Positions 43,766 through 52,217 of a DNA stretch of 55,142 nucleotides are shown piece by piece. Under the pieces are notes generated by a model. The model worked only from the letters and a program-made list of their open reading frames with translations. It ran no database searches and was not told where the DNA came from. Every line of letters starts with the position of its first letter. Position 1 is the first letter of the stretch. The translations under genes were made by a program, and so were the position numbers. Origin of the DNA: JAWKTM01 sp041399085 (lineage in GTDB: Bacteria > Planctomycetota > Planctomycetia > Pirellulales > Pirellulaceae); the NCBI GenBank assembly GCA_041399085.1, contig JAWKTM010000048.1, forward strand, positions 1 to 55,142, in the 5' to 3' direction.

Positions 43766-44704
43766 ATGCTCCCGATGTCCCGCCGTTCGTTTCTGGCCAC
43801 CTCATCCATGTCGATCGCCGCCCTAGCGATGGGCGAAACGCGGGGCGACGAACGTCGTCCTGCGAAAATGGGTTTGGGGTTCAGTTTGTATGGCATGAAA
43901 TCGCTGTCGATTGACGACGGGCTGAAGACCTGCCGCGAGATCGGGTATGACTGTGTAGAACTGCCCATCCAGGCCGATTGGCCGTGGGATTCGCGGGCGC
44001 TTTCGCGTGACGAGACAAAACGGATCGCCGGCTTGCTGGAGCGAACCGGGTTGCGGCTGTCGTCGTTGATGGAGAATCTGCATGTCGTGGTCGACGACGC
44101 GCGGCATCAGGACAATTTAGAGCGGCTCAAGTTGGCCGCCGAGTTGGCTCATGCATTGTCTCCCAAACGCCCCGCCGTGATCGAAACCATCTTGGGTGGA
44201 AAACCAGCTCAGTGGGACGACGTTCGCCAGCAGATGGCGGATCGGTTGAAGGATTGGGCGCGTGTGGCGGAAGAGGGCAAAGTGGTCATTGCCATCAAAC
44301 CACATGTGGGCGGGGCAATGCACCGGCCGGAACATGCGTTGTGGCTGTTAGAACAAGTAGAAAGTTCTCACGTGCGAGCGGCTTATGACTATAGCCACTA
44401 TCAATTGCGTTCCATTGATATGGCCGAGTCGATTCAGCAACTGGCGCCGGAATCCGTGTTCATCCATGTCAAAGATGCCGCCGGGGATGCGAATCGGGTG
44501 CAGTTCTTGTTGCCGGGCGAAGGGACGGTCGATTACGCCCGCTATTTGAAGTTGGTAGCGGCCGCGGGTTATGAGGGCGATGTGGTGGTCGAAGTCAGCG
44601 GCCAGATTCATGGCAAGCCGAACTACGATCCCATTGCGGCGGCGAAGAAGTCATACGCACCGTTAGCCGCGGCATTTGAGAAGGCGGGAGTCGCTCGCGG
44701 TTGA
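43766..44704 (+). CDS. Tat-exported xylose-isomerase-like TIM barrel (sugar phosphate isomerase/epimerase family)
   Basis: The ATG at 43766 (GGAG ten bases upstream) gives 312 residues with a Tat signal (SRRSFLATSSMSIAALAMG). The TIM barrel has GYDCVELPIQADWPWD near residue 70, AIKPHVGGAMH, AAYDYSHYQLRS and FIHVKDAAG, where His, Asp and Glu residues would bind a divalent metal. The family interconverts sugars or related hydroxy-carbonyls; export suggests an extracellular or periplasmic sugar. Position after the dehydrogenase and DUF296 genes on the same strand makes it the last likely member of the cluster. Confidence 0.85.
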   Translation: MLPMSRRSFLATSSMSIAALAMGETRGDERRPAKMGLGFSLYGMKSLSIDDGLKTCREIGYDCVELPIQADWPWDSRALSRDETKRIAGLLERTGLRLSSLMENLHVVVDDARHQDNLERLKLAAELAHALSPKRPAVIETILGGKPAQWDDVRQQMADRLKDWARVAEEGKVVIAIKPHVGGAMHRPEHALWLLEQVESSHVRAAYDYSHYQLRSIDMAESIQQLAPESVFIHVKDAAGDANRVQFLLPGEGTVDYARYLKLVAAAGYEGDVVVEVSGQIHGKPNYDPIAAAKKSYAPLAAAFEKAGVARG

Positions 44705-44727
44705 GCCAACGGCGAGCGTCGCTGGCT
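44704..44727. terminator. Hairpin between convergent genes
   Basis: AGCCA (44704-44708) pairs with TGGCT (44723-44727), with an inner GCGA/TCGC stem. It exactly bridges the stop codons of the isomerase-like and TPR genes, where a two-way terminator would be expected. No T-run is present. Confidence 0.35.
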
Positions 44728-45290
44728 TATACGATCACGCTAGTCAGCGACAAGAAATCCGGGTGCTGGCGAATCGGATCGAAGTCCGCTTCCGCATGGA
44801 CGTGGTCGCGGTAATTCGGATCCAGCTCGAAAGCCCGAGCGAGATAGGCGACGGAAAGCTTGACGTTCCGGGCCAGACTCCAATAGCAGGCCAAGTTGTA
44901 GTGGACGATCGCTTCGCTGCTGTCCACACACAAGGCTTCTTCCAACGCTTGAATGGCCAAGTCGAGTCGGCCGCAGCGTTTGTGGCACCAACCAAGTGCC
45001 AGCCAGAGTCGTAGGTTGTCCGGGTCTAGTTCGGCCGCTTCTTTGAAAGCTTCGACGGCCTCTTTATAGCGGCTGAGAACTCGCAACGCTTGGCCTTGCA
45101 AATACAAGGCGTGGCCGCGGTGACCGGTGGTCGGCGGCATGCGACGCAACGTGGCCAAGACACGTTCGGCCATCGTTCGCCGCAACGCCGGCTTGGCCGA
45201 ATAGGGAGCGTGAAACGCGGTGATTAATTCCAAATAGCCTTCGGCTTCGCGCAGCAATTGCTGCCTGCGGACGCGTTGATAATCGGCCAT
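44727..45290 (-). CDS. TPR protein (187 aa)
   Basis: AGGAG lies nine bases before the ATG at 45290. The soluble protein has about three tetratricopeptide repeats in its second half: ALYLQGQALRVLSRYKEAVE, LWLALGWCHKRCGRLDLAIQ, and IVHYNLACYWSLARNVKLSV, followed by YRDHVHAEADFDPIRQHPDF. The last repeat, with the DFDPIR ending, is common in planctomycete TPR proteins. TPRs mediate protein contacts; the partner is unknown. Confidence 0.8.
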   Translation of the reverse strand: MADYQRVRRQQLLREAEGYLELITAFHAPYSAKPALRRTMAERVLATLRRMPPTTGHRGHALYLQGQALRVLSRYKEAVEAFKEAAELDPDNLRLWLALGWCHKRCGRLDLAIQALEEALCVDSSEAIVHYNLACYWSLARNVKLSVAYLARAFELDPNYRDHVHAEADFDPIRQHPDFLSLTSVIV

Positions 45291-45827
45291 TTGGTAACAC
45301 TCCTATTGAACGACAACCGGTCTTCCGTGGTCGTCGCAATTCTATTGTACTTGGCTACTGACGGACACCCAAGGAAACTGTAGTCAAACGGCCGCGGAAT
45401 TCTAAAAACTCATGGCAACGAAGCGTCCACGTAGACTCGATCGACTCGCACGATTGGTCGGAACAGAGCGAGTTGAACGTGTCAAAATTGGCGGCGATCG
45501 AGCCGGTCATGGCGGAGTGGACTTTCGGCAATAGGTCCAGAGACTTTCCAACGCTTTGGCGTGTTGCCCGAAAGCCACAAATGCGATGCCGAGTGTTGAG
45601 CTTCGGCAACATGTTCCACCGACCGACGGGCGTTGCGATACGCCGATAAATCGCGGCAAACATCGCACGACATGGGACTTAAGCGTGTCGTCGGCAATCA
45701 CTCGCCCGCCGCGGGTCCGGCGGTTGCTTAAGCATACGAGCCGAGTCGAGAGGCGGGCAAATGCGGCTCGCCGGAACAGCGCCCAATTCAACGAGTTGGG
45801 TGGTTCTCGAACCGGGAGTATTGGTTC
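45291..45827. other. Intergenic region, 537 bases, with a possible decayed TPR fragment
   Basis: No intact gene is supported. On the minus strand at about 45507-45690 two frames together read SAYRNARRSVEHVAEAQHS and LGIAFVAFGQHAKALESL, which resembles a TPR repeat split by one frameshift and ending at TGA (45507). It could be the remnant of a duplicate of the neighbouring TPR gene. The similarity is short, so this is a weak call. Confidence 0.3.
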
Positions 45828-46199
45828 ATGCGCGGCATTGCGTTGTTCTTGCTGGGAGTGTCGATGGTCGTGGTGGCGGCGATTCATTGGGGATCGAACT
45901 CCGCGCCCGCTGGACACTCGGAATCGGAGATGCGCCATCTGGCTTGGAAGCCCGCGATCGGAACCGACTGGCGCCGCACGGCCGATGGTTGGGAACGTCG
46001 GTCGGAGTGGCGATTGCCGCCGGAGCCGGGACAGCCGGAAGCCGCCGAACCGGCGTTGCCAGCGACATTCCATCCGCTGGCGTTGGTGATCTTGCTCATT
46101 GTCGCGGTGCTGACGGTGGCCGTGTTCCACGAGCCTTGGAGCAAAACGCCGGCTCGTCCTGCGGCAGGCGAATCCAAGGGGACAGAATCGGCGGCCTGA
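45828..46199 (+). CDS. Hypothetical membrane protein (123 aa)
   Basis: I do not recognise a family. The first 20 residues (MRGIALFLLGVSMVVVAAIH) form a membrane helix or signal anchor, and residues about 83-101 (LALVILLIVAVLTVAVF) a second helix. Between them is a Trp- and Pro-rich loop. There is no strong ribosome site. It lies 108 bases upstream of the FecR-like gene on the same strand and may be cotranscribed. Confidence 0.5.
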   Translation: MRGIALFLLGVSMVVVAAIHWGSNSAPAGHSESEMRHLAWKPAIGTDWRRTADGWERRSEWRLPPEPGQPEAAEPALPATFHPLALVILLIVAVLTVAVFHEPWSKTPARPAAGESKGTESAA

Positions 46200-46307
46200 A
46201 GCGGATCGAATCGGAGATTCTTTTGGGATTGTTGCACGGACGGCGGCCACTCGCGCCACTATTACAGTCAACTTGCATCCGAAGTGACTGTGAAAAGGGC
46301 GACAACC

Positions 46308-48863
46308 ATGCGACTGACGCTGCGAACCATGTTGGCTTACCTGGACGATTGCCTCGAACCGGACGACGCCGAGCAGATTCGTCAGAAGATCGACGAGCAC
46401 GAGTTTGCCAGCAACTTGGTGCATCGCGTGCGAAATTCAATGCGACGATTGCGGCTGGGAGCTCCGCCGCTGGAAGGCAAGGGCATGGGGCTCGACCCGA
46501 ACACCGTGGCCGAGTATCTGGACAACACGTTGGAGCAGGATCGGATCCCTGACTTCGAGCGGATCTGTTTGGAGTCGGATGTGCATTTGGCCGAAGTCGC
46601 GGCCTGTCATCAGGTGCTGACGATGGTGCTGAGCGAGCCGGCCGAGGTCGACGCCAAGCTGCGGCAGCGGATGTATCACATTCACAGTTCGGACCGTGCG
46701 GCCGGGGCGGCAGTTGCCGAGACAGGCCCGGGTGTTTCGTTGGCGGGCGTGGCGGCCGCCGTGGGAACGACGGGTTCCGTGGCGGCAGGGGCCGGCGCGG
46801 CGGATGCGAGCGACGCGACGTTGGACGCGAGCGAGACGGCCGGCGAACAGGTTACGGCCGACGCGGCGACTCCGAAAAAGTCGGCGGAGGTTCCCGACTA
46901 TTTGCGCGAGGCAAATCGGGTCAACATCTGGCCGATCCTAGCGACGTTGCTGCTGGCGTTCTTATTGGCGGCAGTGGCTTTGCGGGCAATCGGGCCGTTC
47001 AATCGTAGTCATCCGTTGTTGCGCATGATGACAGGCGATCCGGAGCCTGTAGTCGCCGAGAATGATACGGGCGCAGACGGGACCGCAGGGTTGGGCGGTT
47101 CGGCGGACGGACGAGCGGCCGTGGCGGGAACAAGCGACGCCGACCTGGCGACTTCGGGCGCTTCGCCCGCGGGCGGATCGGCTCGCGACTCGGGCGGCTC
47201 CGCGGCCAGCCCATCAAACGCAGGCGGCCCATCAAACGCAGGCCGCACACCGGCGTCCACGGTCGAGCCGTCCGATACGGTTGCTGGCGGAACTCGGCCT
47301 GTCGATTCAGTTGCTGGCGGAAGTCGGCCAGTTGCGCCCGGTACGGCCGGCGCGGGCACGACTCCCGCGAGCGAACCGACGCCGCAGCCGATCGAGCCGG
47401 CGAATAGTAGCGACAGTGAAGCGGTTGAGTCGCGGGCGTCCAGTCCGCTGCCGATTACTCCGGCCGATCCAAATGGGTCTGCTTCTAGCCCGATCCCAAA
47501 CCCAGCATCGGTTCCTACTCCCGCGTTGACGACCACGACCGACACGCCGGGCCCGAGTGCGAATACGCCCGCGGATCCCGTGGCTTCGACAACGCCGCCG
47601 GCTGTCCCCAGCGACGCGCCGGCGCCAGCCACCGATGTGACCGAAGAGAAGCCCGAGCCGGCGCGGATCGAAGTGGGTCGGTTCCTGTCCGAGGATCAAC
47701 CGTTGGTTCGTTGGGACGGATCGACGGAAGCTTGGCGGCGGTTGGCTCCGCGAACGGTTCTTTCGTCCGGCGATGAGCTGGTCGCTTTGCCGTCGTTTCA
47801 TCCGCAGTTGTTGTTGAGCACCGCCGTGCAAATGGAGCTGGCCGGGCCGACTCGCGTGACGCTGGAACAGCCTCGCGTGGACGACATTCCCGCCGTGCGA
47901 ATCGAGGAAGGGCGCGTGCTGCTGTTGGCAATTGGCCAGCCAGGGACCGAGGTGTATCTGTCCTTTGGCCAGCGCGAGGGAACTTTGACGTTAGAGACCG
48001 CGGACGCTTTGGTGGCGATCGAAGTGCGGAACTACTTGGCGCCCGGCTCCGACCCGGAAACGTCGTCCGCGATCAAGGCCGTGCAGATATTCGGGGCGGA
48101 AGGCGAGGCGGCTTGGACCGAGACTGTGGCGGGCGGCGTGTCCGAGCCGGTGCTGGTGACCGGCGGCGATGTCATCGGAATGGCCGACGATCGGCCGGCT
48201 CGCATCAACCAGCTTTCGCAATTGCCGAATTGGATTGGCGGCGAGCAGCCGACGACGATCGAGCGGTTGGATCGGATTGCGGGACCGATCGTGAATCAGT
48301 CGTTGGTCGGAGATCGGCCCGTGCGGTTGTCGTTGCAAGAGAAGGTGGCGGATCGGCGACAAGAGGTCCGTTCGTTGGCGGCCCGTTCGCTGGCGTTGTT
48401 GAACGACTTCGAGCCGTTCTTCGCATTCGACGACGGTGTTATTCGCGACGATACGCAGCGCGCCCATTGGTCGGCGCATTTTGAAACGCTGCGCCGCTCT
48501 ATCTCGCGCGGGCCGAAGGTGGCGGCGGAAGTGCGGCGAGTGCTGGAGAAGTATCGCCCGGACGACGCCACGGCACTGTATCGAATGTTGTGGGGTTACT
48601 CGCCGGAGCAACTGGAAGGGGGCGAGGCCGCGCAGCTCGTCGCGTATCTGGATCACGAGGCTTTGGACTTCCGCGTGCTGGCTTTCGAGAATCTGTTCGC
48701 GATCACGGGCCGGACGCATGAGTACGCGGCTTACAAGCCGGCCGTGCAGCGGAAGATTGCCGTGCGGACTTGGCAGGAGCGGCTGGAAGAGGGCGCGATT
48801 GCTTACAAGGAACTGCCGGCGCCGTTGCCGAGCTACGAACCGCCGGCCGCCGCGAATCCGTAA
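46308..48863 (+). CDS. FecR-like membrane protein with duplicated anti-sigma-like N-terminal modules
   Basis: The ATG at 46308, with AAGGG eight bases upstream, gives 851 residues. Residues 1-100 contain two similar helical modules (LRTMLAYLDDCLEPDDAEQI; NTVAEYLDNTLEQDRIPDFE), each resembling an anti-sigma or zinc-finger-like domain without its zinc ligands. A low-complexity Ala/Gly/Ser segment precedes a membrane helix at about 206-229 (ILATLLLAFLLAAVALRAIG). A long Pro/Ser/Ala-rich linker follows, including GGxRPV repeats, then a FecR-like beta domain at about 445-600 (VGRFLSEDQPLVRWDG; LLLSTAVQMELAGPTRVTLE). The C-terminal 250 residues are helical and unknown. It is probably a membrane regulator. 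Confidence 0.75.
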   Translation: MRLTLRTMLAYLDDCLEPDDAEQIRQKIDEHEFASNLVHRVRNSMRRLRLGAPPLEGKGMGLDPNTVAEYLDNTLEQDRIPDFERICLESDVHLAEVAACHQVLTMVLSEPAEVDAKLRQRMYHIHSSDRAAGAAVAETGPGVSLAGVAAAVGTTGSVAAGAGAADASDATLDASETAGEQVTADAATPKKSAEVPDYLREANRVNIWPILATLLLAFLLAAVALRAIGPFNRSHPLLRMMTGDPEPVVAENDTGADGTAGLGGSADGRAAVAGTSDADLATSGASPAGGSARDSGGSAASPSNAGGPSNAGRTPASTVEPSDTVAGGTRPVDSVAGGSRPVAPGTAGAGTTPASEPTPQPIEPANSSDSEAVESRASSPLPITPADPNGSASSPIPNPASVPTPALTTTTDTPGPSANTPADPVASTTPPAVPSDAPAPATDVTEEKPEPARIEVGRFLSEDQPLVRWDGSTEAWRRLAPRTVLSSGDELVALPSFHPQLLLSTAVQMELAGPTRVTLEQPRVDDIPAVRIEEGRVLLLAIGQPGTEVYLSFGQREGTLTLETADALVAIEVRNYLAPGSDPETSSAIKAVQIFGAEGEAAWTETVAGGVSEPVLVTGGDVIGMADDRPARINQLSQLPNWIGGEQPTTIERLDRIAGPIVNQSLVGDRPVRLSLQEKVADRRQEVRSLAARSLALLNDFEPFFAFDDGVIRDDTQRAHWSAHFETLRRSISRGPKVAAEVRRVLEKYRPDDATALYRMLWGYSPEQLEGGEAAQLVAYLDHEALDFRVLAFENLFAITGRTHEYAAYKPAVQRKIAVRTWQERLEEGAIAYKELPAPLPSYEPPAAANP

Positions 48864-48896
48864 GGTCGTTTTCTTCGTCACAGGCGATTGACAAAC

Positions 48897-48924
48897 AGGG
48901 CGAGCCATACCGATTGCTCGCCCT
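48897..48924. repeat. 9-bp stem-loop downstream of the FecR-like gene
   Basis: AGGGCGAGC at 48897-48905 pairs with GCTCGCCCT at 48916-48924. It lies 33 bases after the stop codon, without a T-run. It may be a transcript end or processing signal. The rest of the gap to hpf is described in the leader entry. Confidence 0.45.
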
Positions 48925-48974
48925 ATCCGGCCTGCTGCCCGCCGAATTGCCCGAGCGAAAATCATGCGGAATTC

Positions 48975-49094
48975 TCCGCCCCTTTCGCCATAACGTAGAA
49001 TGGATAAACTAATGCTCAGCCAAAGGCTGCTGTAGAGCGAGCCGCCTGTAATTCAAGGGGCGGAAAAGATTTAGCATTCTAGGAGACTCGATCG
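48975..49094 (+). promoter_or_regulatory. Possible structured leader of hpf
   Basis: TCCGCCCCTT at 48975-48984 is the reverse complement of AAGGGGCGGA at 49055-49064, and between them lies CAGCC-AAA-GGCTG (about 49017-49029). As RNA these would close a multi-element fold ending about 30 bases before the GTG start of hpf. AGGAG at about 49081-49085 is the ribosome site. No known riboswitch class is recognised. Confidence 0.3.
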
Positions 49095-49445
49095 GTGCAG
49101 ATCACCATATCCGCGCGTCACGGACATTTGAGCGAAGGGACTCAGGAGAAGATCCGGGAGAAAGTCGAAAAGCTGCGTCGGATTTTCGATCGGCTAACGG
49201 CTATCGAAGTGACGGTGGATCTCGAAAACGAGGACGCCCCGAGTTTAGAAATTCGTGCCTCGGCGGAGCACGCCAAGGATTTCGTGGCGGCTAACTCGGC
49301 CGCCAACGTCTCGACGGCTCTCGATTTGGTCATTCCCAAGATCGAGCAGCAGCTTCGCAAGCACAAAGAGAAATTGACTGGTCACAAACAGACCAGTCAC
49401 AAGCACATTGAGATGCCCGGTGAATTGGGCCCCGCGACTGAATAG
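49095..49445 (+). CDS. hpf: Ribosome hibernation-promoting factor
   Basis: The GTG at 49095, with AGGAG about ten bases upstream, starts a 116-residue protein of the HPF/RaiA family. It has the beta-alpha-beta pattern QITISARHGHLSEGTQEKIREK, ... RLTAIEVTVDLEN and LDLVIPKIEQQLRKHKEKL. The length corresponds to the short form, without the C-terminal dimerisation domain of long HPF. It binds the decoding centre of idle ribosomes. ptsN follows after 75 bases, the order known from rpoN-linked clusters of proteobacteria, though rpoN is absent here. Confidence 0.93.
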   Translation: MQITISARHGHLSEGTQEKIREKVEKLRRIFDRLTAIEVTVDLENEDAPSLEIRASAEHAKDFVAANSAANVSTALDLVIPKIEQQLRKHKEKLTGHKQTSHKHIEMPGELGPATE

Positions 49446-49520
49446 CTTTTTCACGCGCCGCTGCCGCGCGCCGCGACGCTCCCGTAGCGGTTGAGCGTAC
49501 GTTCGTTGAAAGGATCAACT

Positions 49521-49997
49521 ATGAAATTCTCCGATTTTATCTGCAACGGAGCCATCAAGGCCGAACTGACGGCCGATGACAAGCCCAGCGCGATTCGCGA
49601 GCTTGTCACCTCGTTGGTTGACGCCGGAGCTATCAAGGACGAAGACAAGGACGATATCGTCAACGCGATCATGCAACGCGAAGAATTGGGAAGCACGGGA
49701 ATCGGACGCGGCGTGGCCGTTCCGCACTCGAAGCATCCCAGCGCGGATCGCTTGGTGGGCACCGTCGGCGTGTGTGCCGACGGGGTCGACTTCAACAGCC
49801 TGGATGGCGAGAAAGTACATCTCTTCTTTCTGTTGATCTCTCCTCCCGATCGGCCCGGCGATCACTTGCGAGCGTTGGAGAACATCTCCCGCCGGCTTCG
49901 CAATGACACGTTCTGCCGATTCCTAAAGCAATCGAAATCCCCGCAAGACATCCAGACGTTGTTGGACGAGGCGGATAATAACCAATTCGGCTCGTAG
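49521..49997 (+). CDS. ptsN: Nitrogen-regulatory-type PTS IIA protein
   Basis: The ATG at 49521, preceded by AAAGGA, gives 158 residues. The IIA-Ntr/fructose fold is seen in MQREELGSTGIGRGVAVPHS, where His69 is the phosphorylation site, and in LLISPPDRPGDHLRALENIS. It is expected to receive phosphate from HPr (50122) and enzyme I (50470), both downstream. No IIB or IIC sugar permease is encoded nearby, so the protein is more likely a regulator than a transporter part. Confidence 0.92.
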   Translation: MKFSDFICNGAIKAELTADDKPSAIRELVTSLVDAGAIKDEDKDDIVNAIMQREELGSTGIGRGVAVPHSKHPSADRLVGTVGVCADGVDFNSLDGEKVHLFFLLISPPDRPGDHLRALENISRRLRNDTFCRFLKQSKSPQDIQTLLDEADNNQFGS

Positions 49998-50121
49998 TTA
50001 CCGGCGGGCATTCGCTCTTCGGTAGAAGCCTTTTCGGCGCGGGATGTGGGTATGTGAATGCCGCGCATCGACCGCCGATGGCGAATTCGCACAGCTCTTA
50101 ATCTCTTGTGGAAAGCCCGGG

Positions 50122-50418
50122 ATGTCCCACCCGACAGCCACCTGCGGCGTGACGGTTCTTAATCGGCAAGGCCTGCACGCGCGCCCCGCGCACATGCTGG
50201 TCGAAGCTGCCGGCCGATACGCTTGCGAAGTGGAAGTGATCAAGGGCAACGAAGCGGTCGACGGAAAAAGCATTCTGTCGGTGCTGACGCTTGGCGCCGA
50301 ATGCGGCACGGAACTGACGATCCGAGCCACGGGCCCCGACGCCGACGAAGCGGTCCGCGTGATCGCCGAAATGTTCGCTCGCAAGTTCCGCAAGGAGGGC
50401 AGCAGCGAGGAAGAATAG
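50122..50418 (+). CDS. ptsH: Phosphocarrier protein HPr
   Basis: The ATG at 50122 gives 98 residues with phosphorylation-site His19 in RQGLHARPAHML and, in VDGKSILSVL, Ser50, equivalent to HPr Ser46 of Firmicutes that HPr kinase modifies. No HPr kinase gene is in the window. It connects enzyme I with the IIA protein upstream. The frame extends to 50044, but that part is not homologous. Enzyme I follows after 51 bases. Confidence 0.93.
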   Translation: MSHPTATCGVTVLNRQGLHARPAHMLVEAAGRYACEVEVIKGNEAVDGKSILSVLTLGAECGTELTIRATGPDADEAVRVIAEMFARKFRKEGSSEEE

Positions 50419-50469
50419 CGACCCCGAGTTGGTCCACAAACCATTTCAAAGGCGAAGGCCGATTCATTG

Positions 50470-52215
50470 ATGCAGGTTCTGCAAGGTATCGCGGCTTCTC
50501 CCGGTGTCGCCATCGGAGAAGCGTTGATTGTGGGTAACGAGGATATTCGTATCCCTCGCCACTTCGTCATGCGCGATACCGTCGAACGCGAAGTGCAACG
50601 GCTGCATCGGGCAATGAACGTGGTCGAAGACGAGATGACGCGCGACCGCGACGCCGTCACGATCAAGCTGGGCGAGCAGTACGGTGCGATCTTCGCCGCC
50701 CATCTTCAGATGCTTCGCGATCCGAAGCTGCGCAAGGAATTGGAGTCGCTGATTCGCGACCGGCACTACTCGGCCGAATATGCCGTCAGCAGCACGTTGC
50801 GTCGCTACGCCAAGGTGTTCCAGCAGCTCGACAGCCAGTATCTGGCGGAGCGGAGCCACGATCTGTTCGATTTAGAGAAAGGATTGCTCCGCGGTTTGGC
50901 CGGTCGACAGCGCGAGCATCTGATGAATCTCAGCTCGCCGGCAGTCATCTTGGCCAAGAACCTGACGCCCAGCGAAACGGCCAAACTGGATCGGCAATTC
51001 GTCCGAGCGATCGTGACGGAAGTCGGCGGCGCCAGCAGCCACACGGCGATCGTGGCCAAGGGGCAGGAGATCCCGGCGGTGGTCGGCACGGGATGCTTTT
51101 TGGCCGACGTGTCGGGCGGCGATATCGTGATCGTCGACGGCGAACAGGGAAAGGTAATCGTTCGGCCCGACAAGGAAACCTTGGAGCGCTATCAAGCGAC
51201 TCTGGAAACGCAGCGTTCGACCGCTCGGCATTTGGCTACGCTGCGCGACTTGCCGGCTGAGACGGCCGATGGCGTGCGAATCCAACTAACGGCCAATATC
51301 GAGTTTCCTTACGAGGTGGAAACGTGTTTGGCGCGAGGCGCCGATGGCGTGGGGCTGTACCGCACCGAGTTTCTCTATCTCGGCATGGACTGCGAGCCGA
51401 CGGAAGAACAACACTTTCAGGCGTATTCCCAAGTGGCTCGGGCCATGCAAGGCCGACCGGTCACGATCCGGACGCTGGACTTGGGAGCGGACAAAATGGG
51501 GTTGCTTCCCAAGCAAGGCGAGGAAGACAATCCGTTTCTCGGGCTGCGCAGCATTCGTCTATCGCTGCGAAACGTGGCGTCGTTCCGCGTGCAACTGCGG
51601 GCCATCCTGCGGGCCAGCGTCGGTCGGAACTTGCGTTTGATGTTTCCGATGATCGCCACGCTGAATGAACTGCGAAAAGCGAAGATGGTGTTGAACGACG
51701 CCCGCGAGGACTTGGAAGACGAAGGGGTCGATTTCGACCGCGATATTCCGATCGGAATGATGGTCGAGACGCCCGCCGCCGTGTTAATGCTTGACAAGTT
51801 CATCCGAGAAGTCGACTTTATCAGCATCGGCACCAACGATTTGACGCAGTACACCTTGGCCGTGGATCGGGGAAATCGCGAAGTCGCCGATTTGTATCGG
51901 CCGTCGGACCCGGCGGTGCTGCGGCTGATCGATCACTGTGTCCGCACCGCGAATCAGGAAAATGTTCCGGCCAGCGTGTGCGGCGAGATGAGCGGTTCGC
52001 TAAAGTATGCGATGCTGCTGATCGGGATGGGCTTGCGATCGCTGAGCGTGTCGCCCGCCACGGTCCCCGAAGTGAAACAACTCATTCGCAACGTGACGCT
52101 GGAACAATGCCAGACCGTCGCGCGGCGTGTGTTGACAATGGAGGACGCGAACGAAGTGGACGCGTTCCTTCGCGAAGAAATCAAACGAACAACGCCCGAA
52201 TTGGTGTTCGGGTAA
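50470..52215 (+). CDS. ptsI: Phosphoenolpyruvate--protein phosphotransferase (enzyme I)
   Basis: The ATG at 50470 is directly preceded by an in-frame TTG; I prefer the ATG, giving 581 residues. All enzyme I landmarks are present: N-terminal HPr-binding domain, phospho-His191 in GGASSHTAIVAKGQEIPAVVG-like context, the PEP-binding barrel with GVGLYRTEFLYL and TLDLGADKM, and the catalytic Cys at about 503 in SVCGEM. It takes phosphate from PEP and passes it to HPr. Its TAA is two bases before the next ATG, so the DUF2344 gene is translationally coupled. Confidence 0.96.
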   Translation: MQVLQGIAASPGVAIGEALIVGNEDIRIPRHFVMRDTVEREVQRLHRAMNVVEDEMTRDRDAVTIKLGEQYGAIFAAHLQMLRDPKLRKELESLIRDRHYSAEYAVSSTLRRYAKVFQQLDSQYLAERSHDLFDLEKGLLRGLAGRQREHLMNLSSPAVILAKNLTPSETAKLDRQFVRAIVTEVGGASSHTAIVAKGQEIPAVVGTGCFLADVSGGDIVIVDGEQGKVIVRPDKETLERYQATLETQRSTARHLATLRDLPAETADGVRIQLTANIEFPYEVETCLARGADGVGLYRTEFLYLGMDCEPTEEQHFQAYSQVARAMQGRPVTIRTLDLGADKMGLLPKQGEEDNPFLGLRSIRLSLRNVASFRVQLRAILRASVGRNLRLMFPMIATLNELRKAKMVLNDAREDLEDEGVDFDRDIPIGMMVETPAAVLMLDKFIREVDFISIGTNDLTQYTLAVDRGNREVADLYRPSDPAVLRLIDHCVRTANQENVPASVCGEMSGSLKYAMLLIGMGLRSLSVSPATVPEVKQLIRNVTLEQCQTVARRVLTMEDANEVDAFLREEIKRTTPELVFG

Positions 52216-52217
52216 CT

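Noticed and set aside
47991..48965. A 324-codon minus-strand frame opposite the FecR-like gene
   Set aside because: Composition is Arg/His-rich and no motif is visible; it mirrors the plus-strand gene.
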